From an uncultured Nesterenkonia sp. (GTDB taxonomy: Bacteria; Actinomycetota; Actinomycetes; Actinomycetales; Micrococcaceae): DNA of 64,000 nucleotides. Below, in pieces: positions 43,127 through 52,450 of this stretch. A program made the translations under genes and the position numbers. How positions within the stretch are numbered: the stretch's first letter is position 1; each line of letters opens with the position of its first letter. The notes under the pieces are model-generated. The model made no database searches. It saw only the letters and a list, made by a program, of their open reading frames with translations, and was not told where the DNA came from. The stretch covers positions 124,001 through 188,000 of the forward strand of contig CAMIAK010000001.1 of NCBI GenBank assembly GCA_946222885.1, in the 5' to 3' direction.

Positions 43127-43948
43127 ATGTCCGCGCATCTGAGTCAGGCCCAGAACCCGGGCTATGTCCATGTCTCCGTGCGGAACGCCGCGCGCCGGGC
43201 TGAGATCGCCCGCCGGATGAAGTCCGGGGCCCCTGCTGCGGCCGGCTCGGTCAGCAGCGCCTCCTCCTCGTCCCAGGCCAACGGGCATCCGTCCACGGCC
43301 CCGGTGCCGGTCCTGGCGCAGAACGGGGGCGGCCCCCAGCTGGTCCAGCCCGACGTCGTCGCCCGCGGGTTCGTCGTCTATGTCGGGCTCGACGAGGACA
43401 CGGCGACGGCGGCCGGCACCTCGCTGCACAAGATCGCCACGGAGCTGCGCGACTACGTCGAGTCCATCGCCCCGGAGTCCCAGGTCCACATCGCTATGGC
43501 GATGGCCTCCGCGCTGACCGAGGGAAGCGACCTCGACGTCGTGCGCCAGGCCCTGGGCGACCCGACCGTCACCCACCGCACCATGGAGGCCCCGGTGACC
43601 ACGCCTCCGGCGCCGTCGAACTCCGGGGTGCTGATCGACCTGTCCCGCCGTGAGGTGAAGCTCGACGGCGAGAACCTCAACCTCACCTATAAGGAGTTCG
43701 AGCTGCTGAACTACCTGGTGGAGAACGGTGCGCGCACAGTGGGGCGCGATGAGCTGCTGAAGACCCTGTGGCGCAACATCGATGAGGACCAGATGCCCAA
43801 TGAGCGGACCATCGACGTCCACATCCGCCGTCTGCGCTCCAAGCTGGGGCGTCTGGCCAACACCGTCCGCACCGTGCGCGGCCAGGGATACCGGTTCTAC
43901 GAGCACCCGGAAGTGACCGTCTGGGCGGCCCCGGAATACTCCATCTAG
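43127..43948 (+). CDS. Winged-helix (OmpR/PhoB-type DNA-binding) regulator without receiver domain
   Basis: The 273-residue protein carries a C-terminal OmpR-type winged helix at about 168-262 (VLIDLSRREVKLDGENLNLTYKEFELLNYLVENGARTVGRDELLKTLW...TIDVHIRRLRSKL...IRTVRGQGYRF). The N-terminal half has no phosphoacceptor receiver; it is a Ser/Ala-rich linker plus a domain starting VVARGFVVYVGLDEDTAT, which I do not recognise. It is probably a transcription factor working without a cognate kinase. A CRP-like site lies upstream. It is followed by a histidine-phosphatase gene after 11 bases. Confidence 0.82.
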   Translation: MSAHLSQAQNPGYVHVSVRNAARRAEIARRMKSGAPAAAGSVSSASSSSQANGHPSTAPVPVLAQNGGGPQLVQPDVVARGFVVYVGLDEDTATAAGTSLHKIATELRDYVESIAPESQVHIAMAMASALTEGSDLDVVRQALGDPTVTHRTMEAPVTTPPAPSNSGVLIDLSRREVKLDGENLNLTYKEFELLNYLVENGARTVGRDELLKTLWRNIDEDQMPNERTIDVHIRRLRSKLGRLANTVRTVRGQGYRFYEHPEVTVWAAPEYSI

Positions 43949-43959
43949 ATCCTTCTCCT

Positions 43960-44460
43960 GTGAAGACGCTGCTGATCCTCCGTCACGGAGAGGCTGGACA
44001 CTCCTTCTCCGGCGATGACCACTCCCGCACGCTGACCCCGCACGGAGCGGAGCAGTCCCGCCATGTGGGGGCATGGCTGCGCGAGGCCGGCCACCTGCCG
44101 GACGCCACGATCTGCTCCGACGCCATGCGCACCCGGCAGACCTGTGTCTGGGTCGATCATGAGCTGGGGGAGAAGGCGCCCACGCCTTATCTGGACTCCC
44201 GGCTCTACCTGGCTGCGCCGCGGCAGATGCTCTCGATCGTCAATGAGACCCCGGAGACGGTGCAGTCCCTGCTGGTCATCGGGCATATGCCGGGAGTCCA
44301 GGAGATGAGCATGGAGCTGGCCTCCGTGCATTCCCAGGAGGAGCCGGTGATCCGGATGGCCGGGTCCTGGCCCACCGCTGGTCTGGCCCGGTTCGAGATC
44401 GACAAGCCCTGGGCCGAGCTGGACGGACGCGACGCGCAGCTCGCCGACTTCCTCGGCTGA
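43960..44460 (+). CDS. SixA-like histidine phosphatase
   Basis: The 166-residue protein starts MKTLLILRHGEAGHS, with the phosphohistidine RHG at 8-10. It also has CSDAMRTRQT and the second catalytic His in LLVIGHMPGVQE. SixA dephosphorylates phospho-His in phosphotransfer proteins in E. coli; other members act on small phosphates. The GTG at 43960 is close to the upstream regulator gene, suggesting one transcript. Confidence 0.87.
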   Translation: MKTLLILRHGEAGHSFSGDDHSRTLTPHGAEQSRHVGAWLREAGHLPDATICSDAMRTRQTCVWVDHELGEKAPTPYLDSRLYLAAPRQMLSIVNETPETVQSLLVIGHMPGVQEMSMELASVHSQEEPVIRMAGSWPTAGLARFEIDKPWAELDGRDAQLADFLG

Positions 44461-44504
44461 GGCCCTTCCCGCCGCCGGTGTTCCCAGGCGCCGGCTCCGG
44501 AGAT

Positions 44505-44534
44505 TTGCTGCCCCTGCTGCGAGGCGTGTATAGT
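44505..44534 (+). promoter_or_regulatory. Promoter of tRNA-Arg
   Basis: TTGCTG (44505-44510) and TATAGT (44529-44534) have an 18-base spacing and lie about 57 bases ahead of the tRNA. Confidence 0.7.
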
Positions 44535-44590
44535 CTTCTAGGTCGCGATCGGCAAGCAACGGTCACGATGGAGCACTTGGAAAAGTGCTT

Positions 44591-44664
<74 letters not shown>

Positions 44665-44674
44665 CGAACTTCAT

Positions 44675-44731
44675 ACAGGAAGAAGGCCCGGAAGCTCGCA
44701 GAAGATGCGAGTTCCCGGGCCTTCTTCCTGT
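44675..44731 (+). terminator. Terminator after tRNA-Arg
   Basis: ACAGGAAGAAGGCCCGG pairs with CCGGGCCTTCTTCCTGT, with an inner CTCGC/GCGAG stem. The hairpin begins 11 bases past the tRNA. Confidence 0.9.
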
Positions 44732-44761
44732 GCTGGGGACAGACCGGTGACCGTGTTCATC

Positions 44762-44793
44762 ATCACGCCATCTTTTACAACGGCGTGATTTTT
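44762..44793 (+). promoter_or_regulatory. Hairpin with T-run in the leader region of pckG
   Basis: ATCACGCC (44762-44769) pairs with GGCGTGAT (44782-44789) around a 12-base AT-rich loop, and five T follow. It looks like a terminator but lies 115 bases before pckG and after another terminator. It may be an attenuator or an operator. Confidence 0.5.
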
Positions 44794-44907
44794 GCGCGTT
44801 ACAGTTGATACATCTGATCCGCGACGGTGCGGACGAACGACGGTGTTCCTCCGTGGGCATTCCCGTCCGGGTCAGCTGACACAACCAGCACCCAATGGAG
44901 GGAAACG

Positions 44908-46752
44908 ATGGTCAACACCGTTGCAACGGCGCCCGGTGACACAGCCACGATCGCAGCAGACGCTCCGACCGACAACCAGAGGCTCCTCGACTTCGTCACG
45001 GAGATCGCCCAGCTCACCACCCCGGAGAAGATCCACTGGGTGGACGGCTCCGAGGAGGAGCACACCCGGCTCACCGATGAGCTCGTCGAGGCCGGCACCC
45101 TGACCCGGCTCACCAGTCCAGACTTCCCCAACTCCTTCGCCGCGTTCTCCGACCCGGCCGACGTCGCGCGGGTGGAGTCCCGCACCTTCATCTGCTCGGA
45201 GCAGGAGCGCGACGCCGGCTTCACCAACAACTGGGTGGAGCCCTCCGAGATGCGTCAGACCCTCACCGGCGTCTTCGACGGCGCCATGAAGGGCCGCACC
45301 ATGTACGTGATCCCCTTCGTGATGGGACACCTGGAGGCGGAGGATCCCAAGTTCGGCGTCGAGATCACCGACTCCGCCTACGTGGTGGCCTCCATGCGGA
45401 TCATGGCGCGGATCGGCACCGATGTGCTGCGCAAGATCGAGGAGCTGGACGCCTTCTTCGTCCCGGCGGTGCACTCTGTGGGCGCCCCTCTGGAACCCGG
45501 GCAGAAGGACGTGCCGTGGCCCTGCAACGAGGAGAAGTACATCGTCCACTTCCCGGAGACCCGGGAGATCTGGTCCTACGGCTCCGGCTACGGCGGCAAC
45601 GCCCTGTTGGGCAAGAAGTGCTACGCGCTGCGCATCGCCTCCGTCATGGCACGTGACGAGGGCTGGCTGGCCGAGCACATGCTGATCCTCAAGCTGACCA
45701 ACCCGCAGGGCAGGAGCTACCACGTCTCCGCGGCCTTCCCCTCTGCCTGCGGCAAGACCAACCTGGCGCTCATCGATCCCACCCTGGAGGGATGGAAGGC
45801 CGAGACCCTGGGCGATGACATCACCTGGATCCGCCCCGGCAAGGAGGGCGAGTTCCGGGTGGTCAACCCGGAGGCCGGCTACTTCGGCGTGGCGCCGGGC
45901 ACCGGATGGCACACCAACGCCAACGCCATGCGCGCCATCGCCAAGGGCAACAGCATCTTCACCAACTGCGCGCTGACCGACGACGGCGGCGTCTGGTGGG
46001 AGGGCATGACCGAGGAGCCCCCCGCACATCTGACCGACTGGCGGGGCAACAGCTGGACCCCGGAGTCGGACCAGCCCGCCGCGCACCCGAATGCCCGTTT
46101 CTGCACGCCGATCGACCAGACCGACATGTTGGCCGACGAGTACTTCGCCCCCGACGGTGTGAAGCTCGACGCCATCCTCTTCGGCGGGCGCCGCAAGACC
46201 ACCGTTCCGCTGGTCACCCAAGCACGGGACTGGAACCACGGCATCTTCTTCGGTGCCACGCTCTCCTCGGAGACCACAGCGGCGGCCGAGGGCGCGGTGG
46301 GCACTGTGCGCCGTGACCCGATGGCGATGCTCCCGTTCATCGGCTACGACGCCGGAGACTACCTCAAACACTGGGTGGAGGTCTCCTCCGAGGCTGACCC
46401 GGAGAAGCTGCCGGAGATCTTCCTGGTCAACTGGTTCCGCCGCGGGCGCGACGGGAAGATCGCCTGGCCCGGCTTCGCTGAGAACACCCGCGTGCTCAAG
46501 TGGATCATCGAGCGCCTGGAGGGCAAGGCCGAGGCCGTCGAGACGCCCATCGGCTTCACTCCCACCAAGGACTCGCTGGACGTGGAGGGCCTGGACATCA
46601 CCGAGGAGGAGCTCGAGGACTCCATCACCGTGGACGCAGCGGAGTGGAAGGCCGAGCTGGAGGACATCGACGAGTGGTTCTCCCGCTTCGGCGAGTCGCT
46701 GCCGCAGTCCATCCGCGCTGAGCTGGAGGAGCTGCGCAGCCGGGTGGGCTGA
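44908..46752 (+). CDS. pckG: Phosphoenolpyruvate carboxykinase (GTP)
   Basis: The 614-residue enzyme has the kinase P-loop FPSACGKTN near 277-285, the metal-site segment [32 protein letters not shown] and [26 protein letters not shown]. These are diagnostic of the GTP-dependent form. It converts oxaloacetate and GTP to phosphoenolpyruvate, the gluconeogenic partner of the glyoxylate shunt. The ATG at 44908 follows GGAGGGAAACG. An acidic C-terminal region (about 555-590) is present. Confidence 0.97.
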   Translation: MVNTVATAPGDTATIAADAPTDNQRLLDFVTEIAQLTTPEKIHWVDGSEEEHTRLTDELVEAGTLTRLTSPDFPNSFAAFSDPADVARVESRTFICSEQERDAGFTNNWVEPSEMRQTLTGVFDGAMKGRTMYVIPFVMGHLEAEDPKFGVEITDSAYVVASMRIMARIGTDVLRKIEELDAFFVPAVHSVGAPLEPGQKDVPWPCNEEKYIVHFPETREIWSYGSGYGGNALLGKKCYALRIASVMARDEGWLAEHMLILKLTNPQGRSYHVSAAFPSACGKTNLALIDPTLEGWKAETLGDDITWIRPGKEGEFRVVNPEAGYFGVAPGTGWHTNANAMRAIAKGNSIFTNCALTDDGGVWWEGMTEEPPAHLTDWRGNSWTPESDQPAAHPNARFCTPIDQTDMLADEYFAPDGVKLDAILFGGRRKTTVPLVTQARDWNHGIFFGATLSSETTAAAEGAVGTVRRDPMAMLPFIGYDAGDYLKHWVEVSSEADPEKLPEIFLVNWFRRGRDGKIAWPGFAENTRVLKWIIERLEGKAEAVETPIGFTPTKDSLDVEGLDITEEELEDSITVDAAEWKAELEDIDEWFSRFGESLPQSIRAELEELRSRVG

Positions 46753-46778
46753 GGTCCGCCGCGGCACGCCGATGGTGG

Positions 46779-46822
46779 AAGAAGGCCGGTCCTGCCTCGC
46801 TCATGAGGGGACCGGCCTTCTT
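46779..46822 (+). terminator. pckG terminator
   Basis: AAGAAGGCCGGTCC (46779-46792) pairs with GGACCGGCCTTCTT (46809-46822), followed by TCC, 27 bases after the stop. Confidence 0.88.
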
Positions 46823-46872
46823 TCCTCTGCCGGGCCGGGACGGAGAGCGGGTGCCTGGTCTACGATCATGGG

Positions 46873-47706
46873 ATGAATGTTCAGCCTGAGGAGGGGGCGC
46901 CGAAGGCGGCCGGAGAGCCGGCTGTCCGGGAATCAGCTGACAGTGCGCCGGAACGGTTCGGCGCCGCGCACTTCGGGGATCCCATCCTGGGCGATCTGGT
47001 GGCGCTCATCCAGACCAAGACCCCCGGCGACCGGCTGCCCAGCGAGCGGGAGCTCTCTGAGAGGCTCGGGGTCAGCCGCACGGCCCTGAGGGACAGGATC
47101 GGCCGGCTGGAGGCCTTCGGCGTGCTGGAGCGCAGGGAACGGACCGGGGCCATCTACACGGGGCTGCGTCCTGAGCGCATGGGGGAGATGCTCACCCTCG
47201 GCCTGATCTCCTCGGAGATCCATGTCGAATCGCTCAACACCGTCCGCCGGGCCCTGGAGCGGGAGGCCGCCATCCAGGCTGCCCTGGACCCCTGTGAGGA
47301 GGGGGTGGAGGGGATGCGCCGCGCCCTGCACCGGATGCGGACCAGCGACGACGGCGCGGAGATCCTCGCCGGTGACGTAGCCTTCCACGAGGCCCTCTTC
47401 CAGGCCTCCAGCTCCTCCGGGCTGAGCTTCCTGGCACGGGTGCTGCGCAGCGTGCTGCAGGAGACGCTGCGCTTCGTGACCCTCGCCGAAGAGCGTGAGA
47501 TGGTCCGGGAGGTCCACGCCAAGATCCTGGAGGCCATCGAGGCCCAGGATCCGGAGCGGGCTCGACTCTCAGTGGACCGACACTTCCAGCTGCTGGAGGA
47601 TCTCTTCGAGAAGGAGGCGCGCCAGCGCCGGCAGTCCGGCCTCAGCCCGCAGCCGGAACCCCCTGCTGGAGGAAGCCCCCGTCCACGGGCAGACACACTC
47701 CGTTGA
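46873..47706 (+). CDS. GntR-family regulator, FadR/FCD subfamily
   Basis: The 277-residue protein has a GntR winged helix at about 36-96 (ILGDLVALIQTKTPGDRLPSERELSERLGVSRTALRDRIGRLEAFGVLERR). An FCD ligand domain follows at about 110-250, with the metal-site pattern DVAFHEALF and VREVHAKILEAI. FCD regulators respond to carboxylates or acyl compounds. It opens the accessory cluster. It is convergent with the SDR gene and overlaps its 3' end by 65 bases; its last 25 residues are low-complexity. Confidence 0.9.
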   Translation: MNVQPEEGAPKAAGEPAVRESADSAPERFGAAHFGDPILGDLVALIQTKTPGDRLPSERELSERLGVSRTALRDRIGRLEAFGVLERRERTGAIYTGLRPERMGEMLTLGLISSEIHVESLNTVRRALEREAAIQAALDPCEEGVEGMRRALHRMRTSDDGAEILAGDVAFHEALFQASSSSGLSFLARVLRSVLQETLRFVTLAEEREMVREVHAKILEAIEAQDPERARLSVDRHFQLLEDLFEKEARQRRQSGLSPQPEPPAGGSPRPRADTLR

Positions 47707-48457
47707 TGTAGCGTGCTTCGTCTGAGGCGAGGAAGAGGGCCGCGGCGGCCACGTCCTGGGGGTCTCCCATCTTCCCTGTGGGAGAGAGCCGGTCCCGGGC
47801 GGCGATCATCTCCTCGGCGGAGCCGTGTTCCGCGGTGATCTGCTGGAAGGCCATCGGCGTGGCGATGAACCCCGGGGAGACGGCGTTCGCCCGGACACCC
47901 TGCCGCCCGTGCTGAACGGCCAGATGGGCGGTGAGCTGGATGAGGCCGGCCTTGGCCGCGGCATAGGCGGGATAGTCGTAGCCCACATGCCGCATCCCGC
48001 CGATCGAAGCGATGTTGATGATGCTGCCGCGCCCCTGTTCCAGCATGATCGGCAGGACGTGCTTGGCGGTGAGGAAGGCCGAGGTGAGGTTCAACCGCAG
48101 CGCCAGCTCCCACTGCTCGGCCTCCATGTCCAGCGGGCCGCCCATCATGGCGACCCCTACGTTGTTGTGGAGGACGTCGATCCTCCTGTAGGCCTCTGCG
48201 GTGCGGGAGACGCACTCCGCCACGGACCCGGAACTGGTCACATCGCCCTGCAGGGCCAGCACCTCGGCCTCAGGGACCTGCCGCAGCACGGCCTCTCGGG
48301 CGTCCTCGGCGGCCTGGGCGCGCAGATCCACCAGCGCCAGGCGCGCCCCCTCCCCGGCGTAGGCCAGAGCGGAGGCGAGCCCATTGGTCATCTGGCCTCC
48401 GTCGGAGCCTCCGCCGAAGATCACGGCGGTCCTGCCCGCCAGCCGTCCGGCGCTCAT
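47642..48457 (-). CDS. Short-chain dehydrogenase/reductase
   Basis: The 271-residue SDR has a catalytic YAAAK at 165-169, the Asn-rich NNVG (98-101) and NAVSPGFIATPM. The nucleotide loop reads GGGSDGGQ instead of TGxxxGIG, which is atypical. The acidic Asp at the end of strand two (VDLRAQAA) suggests NAD preference. It is the last gene of a thiolase-ligase-PPC-SDR operon and overlaps the PPC gene by four bases. The substrate is unknown. Confidence 0.88.
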   Translation of the reverse strand: MSAGRLAGRTAVIFGGGSDGGQMTNGLASALAYAGEGARLALVDLRAQAAEDAREAVLRQVPEAEVLALQGDVTSSGSVAECVSRTAEAYRRIDVLHNNVGVAMMGGPLDMEAEQWELALRLNLTSAFLTAKHVLPIMLEQGRGSIINIASIGGMRHVGYDYPAYAAAKAGLIQLTAHLAVQHGRQGVRANAVSPGFIATPMAFQQITAEHGSAEEMIAARDRLSPTGKMGDPQDVAAAALFLASDEARYINGVCLPVDGGFLQQGVPAAG

Positions 48458-49425
48458 GCCTCTGCCTCTGCTTCGGCGGGGACCGGCTGCAGAGTCAGCT
48501 CGAAGGTGACCGCCACCGGGTTCTGCCCCGGGATCAGCAGCCCGGAGCAGACCTGACCGTGCCGGTCCACGAGCGTGCAGGTGAGCTGGGCCCCCGTGGG
48601 CTCGACGAATCCGGTCAGACTGATCACCTCGGTGCCGGGCCCGTCCACCTCTGCCACGGAGCCGTCGGGGCGGCGGAAGCGCGCACCGATGAGGCTGCCC
48701 AGGCCCGCGCGCACCACGGCCCGCCGGATGCCCGCCTCGCGGCAGGCCCCCACCACGGCCTCGGTGATGTCCTGGTTGGGGAGCAGCCGCGCCACGGTCA
48801 CGGGCGGGGCCTGCCCGGGCCGGGAGTCGGGGATCCGGAGATCTGTCATGGTGTCCTCCTGGGGACGGTCGGGGACGGAAGGGGTGAAGGTGGGCATGGA
48901 GGTCTCCGGGTCGTCGCGGCTGGTCCAGGCGGCATCGGGCAGACCGAACACCGCCGCAGTCGGGGCGGGGGAGCCCACCACGGTGTCCGGCCAGATGTGG
49001 CCGCCCAGAGGCCGGCCCTGCTCATCGGTCCAATGCAGATGAGCGTGCACGAACGGCTTCCCCTGCCGTCGTCCGATGGTTGCCGAGCCGAGCAGCAGAT
49101 CGCCGTGCGCGGTGACGCGCTCCTCAGAGAAGGAGACGCAGCGCTCCTCGTCCGGACCGTCCGGCACGCAGTAGTGCAGCGGGGCGAGGCTCCCGCCGAA
49201 GAGCTCCGCGAACCCGGCCTCGGCGCCGGTCTCGGCGCAGAGGCGCAGCAGTTCGTCGGCCAGCCGCTCACCCGGACGCAGCTGCCTCAGCACCGGCACG
49301 GCCCGGCTGCGCACCGCCTGTACCCGGGGCCACCCCTGGGGCCCCCGGTGATCGAGGGAAGGCACCACGTATCCTCTGCCGCTGTCGGAGCTGTTCCGGT
49401 CCATCGCGGGAAGAGCCACGACCAT
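48454..49425 (-). CDS. Tandem PPC (DUF296) domain protein
   Basis: The 323-residue protein holds two PPC/DUF296 units. The first (about 20-165) contains RPGERLADELLRLCAETGAEAGFAELFGGSLAPL and HAHLHWTDEQGRPLGGHIWPDTVVG. The second (about 205-315) contains ITEAVVGACREAGIRRAVVRAGLGSLIGARF and GPGTEVISLTGFV. PPC domains occur in plant AT-hook proteins and alone in bacteria, where a small-molecule or metal role is suspected. A linker of about 40 residues joins them. Coding is coupled on both sides (TGATG and ATGA overlaps). Its role in the pathway is not known. Confidence 0.82.
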   Translation of the reverse strand: MVVALPAMDRNSSDSGRGYVVPSLDHRGPQGWPRVQAVRSRAVPVLRQLRPGERLADELLRLCAETGAEAGFAELFGGSLAPLHYCVPDGPDEERCVSFSEERVTAHGDLLLGSATIGRRQGKPFVHAHLHWTDEQGRPLGGHIWPDTVVGSPAPTAAVFGLPDAAWTSRDDPETSMPTFTPSVPDRPQEDTMTDLRIPDSRPGQAPPVTVARLLPNQDITEAVVGACREAGIRRAVVRAGLGSLIGARFRRPDGSVAEVDGPGTEVISLTGFVEPTGAQLTCTLVDRHGQVCSGLLIPGQNPVAVTFELTLQPVPAEAEAEA

Positions 49426-51050
49426 CACCTGCTCTCCTGGAGCATCTCGCGGACCGTGCGGCGAACGATCTTGCCGTACCCGGACCGCGGCAGCTCCTCC
49501 CAGAAGACCACCCGGCGGGGGACCTTGTAGCGGGCCATCCGCTCCTTGAGCCACTCCCTGAGCTCCTCCTCGCCCAGCTGGGCCCCGGACTCACGCACGC
49601 AGACGGCGACGCCGGCCTCGCCCCAGTCAGGGTCCGGCATACCCAGGACCAAGGCCTCCTTGACCTCCGGGTGGCCCAGGACCTTCTCCTCGATCTCCCG
49701 GGGGTGGATGTTGGAGCCTCCTGAGATGTACATGTCGGAGACCCTGCCGGTGATGAAGAGGAAGCCCTGTTCGTCCAGCAGGCCGACATCGCCGGTGCGG
49801 AACCAACCGTCCCGGAAGGACTCCTCATTGGCCTCGACGTTGTTGAGGTATCCGGCGAAGACGGCGGGGCCTGCCACGCAGATCTCACCGGCCTCCAGGG
49901 CCGGAAGCTCGCGGCCCTGCTCGTCCTGGATGCTGATCTGCATCCCGGTGCGCGGGAATCCGCAGGTGGCGAAGGGAACATCCGGCGGAGAGGGGTGATC
50001 GTGGTCCTGCGGACGGAGCACCGTGATGTTCCCGGTGACCTCGCCCAGCCCGTAGTACTGCACCAACACCTCGCCCAGAGTGTCCCGTGCCAGCCGGATG
50101 TCCGGGGTGGGCATAGGAGCTCCGGCGTAGATCACCCAGCGGAGGCTGGAATGGTCGTGGGCATGGACGGAGGGGTGTTCCACCAGCCGTTTGAGGATGG
50201 TGGGGACGGTGAACATGTTGCTGATCCGGTGCTCGGCGGTCAGCGCCCAGACCTCCCCGGGATCCAGGCTGGGGGAGGAGGGGATGACCGTGGCGGCCCC
50301 GCGGGCCACCTGGGTCAGCAGGTGGATGCCGGCCCCGTGGGAGAGCGGCGCCACGACTAGGGATCGGTCTTCGGGCCCCGTGCCGGGCATCAGATCGGAC
50401 AGATGGTTGGTGGTGACGAAGCCCATCTGGTCATGGGTCAGCACGGAGGCCTTGGAGCGTCCGGAGGTGCCGGAGGTGAAGAAGTACCAGGCATGGTCGC
50501 CCGGCCGCACCGGGTGGTCGGGACAGCCGCGGGCTCCCTCTGCTGCGGGGTGCTCGGCGGACCGAGGCAGCTGAGGCAGAGCCGGGCCTGCATCCTGCCG
50601 CAGGCTCTCCGGCGCCCCGTCGAGCCACAGCGTCTTCAGCCCCGGTACGACGCCCGCGGCCGCCTCCACATGTGCGGCGGCGGAGCTGTGGGCGATCATC
50701 AGCACCGGCCGGCAGACCTCCGCAAGCTGGGCGATGTCCGCGGCATGGAGCCGTGAGTTGACCGGGGCGATGGCGGCTCCGGCCCGCCAGGCCCCGTACA
50801 TGGCCTGGACGAACTCGGGCGAGTTGGGGCCGTCGAGCATCACGCAGTCGCCTGCAGAGACGCCCTGCTCGGCCAGCGTCCGGGCCAGGGCGCTCGCCCG
50901 GGCGTCCAGCTCTCGCCAGCTCCACCGGGTCTCGCCGTGGATGACGGCCTCTGCCTCGGGGTGCCGCCGTGCGGTCTGGGTGAGCATGTGGGACAGGTTG
51001 ACGGCCCTGAGCGCGGGGGCCCTGTGCTCTGCGGCGTTGAGGCGGCTCAT
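49425..51050 (-). CDS. AMP-dependent acyl-CoA synthetase/ligase
   Basis: The 541-residue enzyme has the adenylation P-loop YFFTSGTSGRSK near 190-201, YYGLGEVTG, the motif DGWFRTGDVG near 406 and the C-terminal catalytic Lys in SGYGKIVRR near 525. It activates a carboxylate to its CoA thioester via an acyl-AMP. The substrate cannot be predicted confidently. It is coupled to the thiolase gene upstream by a TGATG (ATG at 51050) or GTG at 51053 overlap. Confidence 0.93.
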   Translation of the reverse strand: MSRLNAAEHRAPALRAVNLSHMLTQTARRHPEAEAVIHGETRWSWRELDARASALARTLAEQGVSAGDCVMLDGPNSPEFVQAMYGAWRAGAAIAPVNSRLHAADIAQLAEVCRPVLMIAHSSAAAHVEAAAGVVPGLKTLWLDGAPESLRQDAGPALPQLPRSAEHPAAEGARGCPDHPVRPGDHAWYFFTSGTSGRSKASVLTHDQMGFVTTNHLSDLMPGTGPEDRSLVVAPLSHGAGIHLLTQVARGAATVIPSSPSLDPGEVWALTAEHRISNMFTVPTILKRLVEHPSVHAHDHSSLRWVIYAGAPMPTPDIRLARDTLGEVLVQYYGLGEVTGNITVLRPQDHDHPSPPDVPFATCGFPRTGMQISIQDEQGRELPALEAGEICVAGPAVFAGYLNNVEANEESFRDGWFRTGDVGLLDEQGFLFITGRVSDMYISGGSNIHPREIEEKVLGHPEVKEALVLGMPDPDWGEAGVAVCVRESGAQLGEEELREWLKERMARYKVPRRVVFWEELPRSGYGKIVRRTVREMLQESR

Positions 51051-52219
51051 CACACCGCCTCCAGGACTGTTGCGTAGTTGGCCACTGCGGAGCCGCCCAT
51101 GTTGAAGACGGCGGCCCGTGCGGCGTCGGGAAGCTGCATGTCCCCGGCCTCCCCGCTCAGCTGGAGAGCGGCCATCACGTGCTGGGAGACTCCCGTGGCG
51201 CCCACCGGATGGCCCTTGGACTTCAGCCCCCCGGAGCGGTTGACCGGCAGACGGCCTTCGGGACCGGTCTCTCCGGCGGCGAGGACATCCGCGGCCCGGC
51301 CGGGTTCGGCGATGCCGAAGGCCTCGTACTGCAGGATCTCGGCGATCGTGAAGCAGTCATGGGTCTCCAGCAGATCCAGGTCTCCCAACCCCACGCCGGC
51401 CTCGTCGAGGGCGCCGCGGAAGGCCGCGCGGGCTCCTACGAACTCCAGGGGATCGCGGCGTGCGGCCAGGGCCAGGTGGTCGTTGGCATGGGCTCGGCCC
51501 CGGATGCGCACCGCCCGGCGGGCGGACCGGGCCACGTCCTCGGAGGTGACCACCAGGGCGGCAGCCCCGTCCGAGACCATGGAGCAGTCGGTGCGCAGCA
51601 GCCGGCCTGTGACCACCGGGTTCTTCTCGGAGGGCACGGAGCAGAAGTCATACCCCAGATCCCGGCGCATGTGGGCGTAGGGGTTGTCGGCGCCGTTGCG
51701 GTGGTTCTTGGCCGCCACCCGGGCCATGGCCTCGCGCGGGTCGCCGTGGCGTTCGGCGTAGAGATCGGCCAGCTGGGCGAAGACCCCGGCGAAGCTGCCG
51801 GCCGATTCCTCGGTGCGGCGATGCGAGGCTGCCAGCAGGATGCTGTTGACCTCGGATCCGGAGACGGCGGTCATCTTCTCAGCCCCCACCACCAGCACCG
51901 CCCGGGCGCGGCCCGCGCCGATGGTGTCCAAGGCAGCGAAGAGCGCGGCGGAGCCGGTGGCGCAGGCGTTCTCCGCACGGGCAGCGGGGACCTCGGCCAG
52001 TTCCGGGGTTCCTGCCCCCACGAGTGCAGCCTCGAACCCCTGCTGGGAGAACCCGTTGTTGTAGACGCCGACGGAGACGGCGTCGATGTCCTCGGGTCCC
52101 AGGCCGGCGTCGGCCACCGCTTTGGTGCTGACCTCGGCCATGAGCGCCTCCACGTCCTCGTGGGGCTGGCGGCCGAAGGGCGTGTGCGCCCAGCCGATGA
52201 TGTGTGGTGAGCCCGTCAT
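51050..52219 (-). CDS. Thiolase-fold acetyl-CoA acyltransferase / lipid-transfer-type protein
   Basis: The 389-residue thiolase-like protein has the nucleophile Cys86 (ENACATGS), the His segment KGHPVGATGVSQHV and the late Cys region HDCFTIAEIL. These mark the SCP-x/lipid-transfer thiolase branch. These proteins usually act with a DUF35 zinc-ribbon partner gene, which is absent here. It would cleave a 3-oxoacyl-CoA in the pathway. The ATG at 52219 follows GGAGGGG. It starts the minus-strand operon ligase-PPC-SDR and is divergent from the FAD/Fe-S dehydrogenase. Confidence 0.9.
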   Translation of the reverse strand: MTGSPHIIGWAHTPFGRQPHEDVEALMAEVSTKAVADAGLGPEDIDAVSVGVYNNGFSQQGFEAALVGAGTPELAEVPAARAENACATGSAALFAALDTIGAGRARAVLVVGAEKMTAVSGSEVNSILLAASHRRTEESAGSFAGVFAQLADLYAERHGDPREAMARVAAKNHRNGADNPYAHMRRDLGYDFCSVPSEKNPVVTGRLLRTDCSMVSDGAAALVVTSEDVARSARRAVRIRGRAHANDHLALAARRDPLEFVGARAAFRGALDEAGVGLGDLDLLETHDCFTIAEILQYEAFGIAEPGRAADVLAAGETGPEGRLPVNRSGGLKSKGHPVGATGVSQHVMAALQLSGEAGDMQLPDAARAAVFNMGGSAVANYATVLEAV

Positions 52220-52262
52220 GGGACCCCTCCTTCTCCTATGGGGCCGCGGAGGTCCTCTGCGG

Positions 52263-52283
52263 CACAATTATGCGTGGATTGTG
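52263..52283. promoter_or_regulatory. Inverted repeat in the thiolase/dehydrogenase divergent promoter
   Basis: CACAAT (52263-52268) and ATTGTG (52278-52283) are perfect inverted 6-mers with a 9-base spacer, 44 bases from the thiolase ATG. Either local regulator (GntR or PucR type) might bind. The rest of the 52220-52450 gap shows nothing else. Confidence 0.5.
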
Positions 52284-52450
52284 TCCTCTCTCACCGTCGC
52301 ACCCATCGGGTCCTGGGGGTACCGACTCAGGGTGAAAGCTCGAAGCCGGTTTTCCTCGCTCTGTCGAAAGTGGGCGGAACAGGGCCGGGAAAAGGCCTCG
52401 ATCCGCCTGTCGGGGTGGTGGCGCAGGGGACTTTCGTAGATGCTGAGGCC

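Noticed and set aside
44872..46767. Minus-strand 631-codon open frame
   Set aside because: Antisense shadow of pckG.
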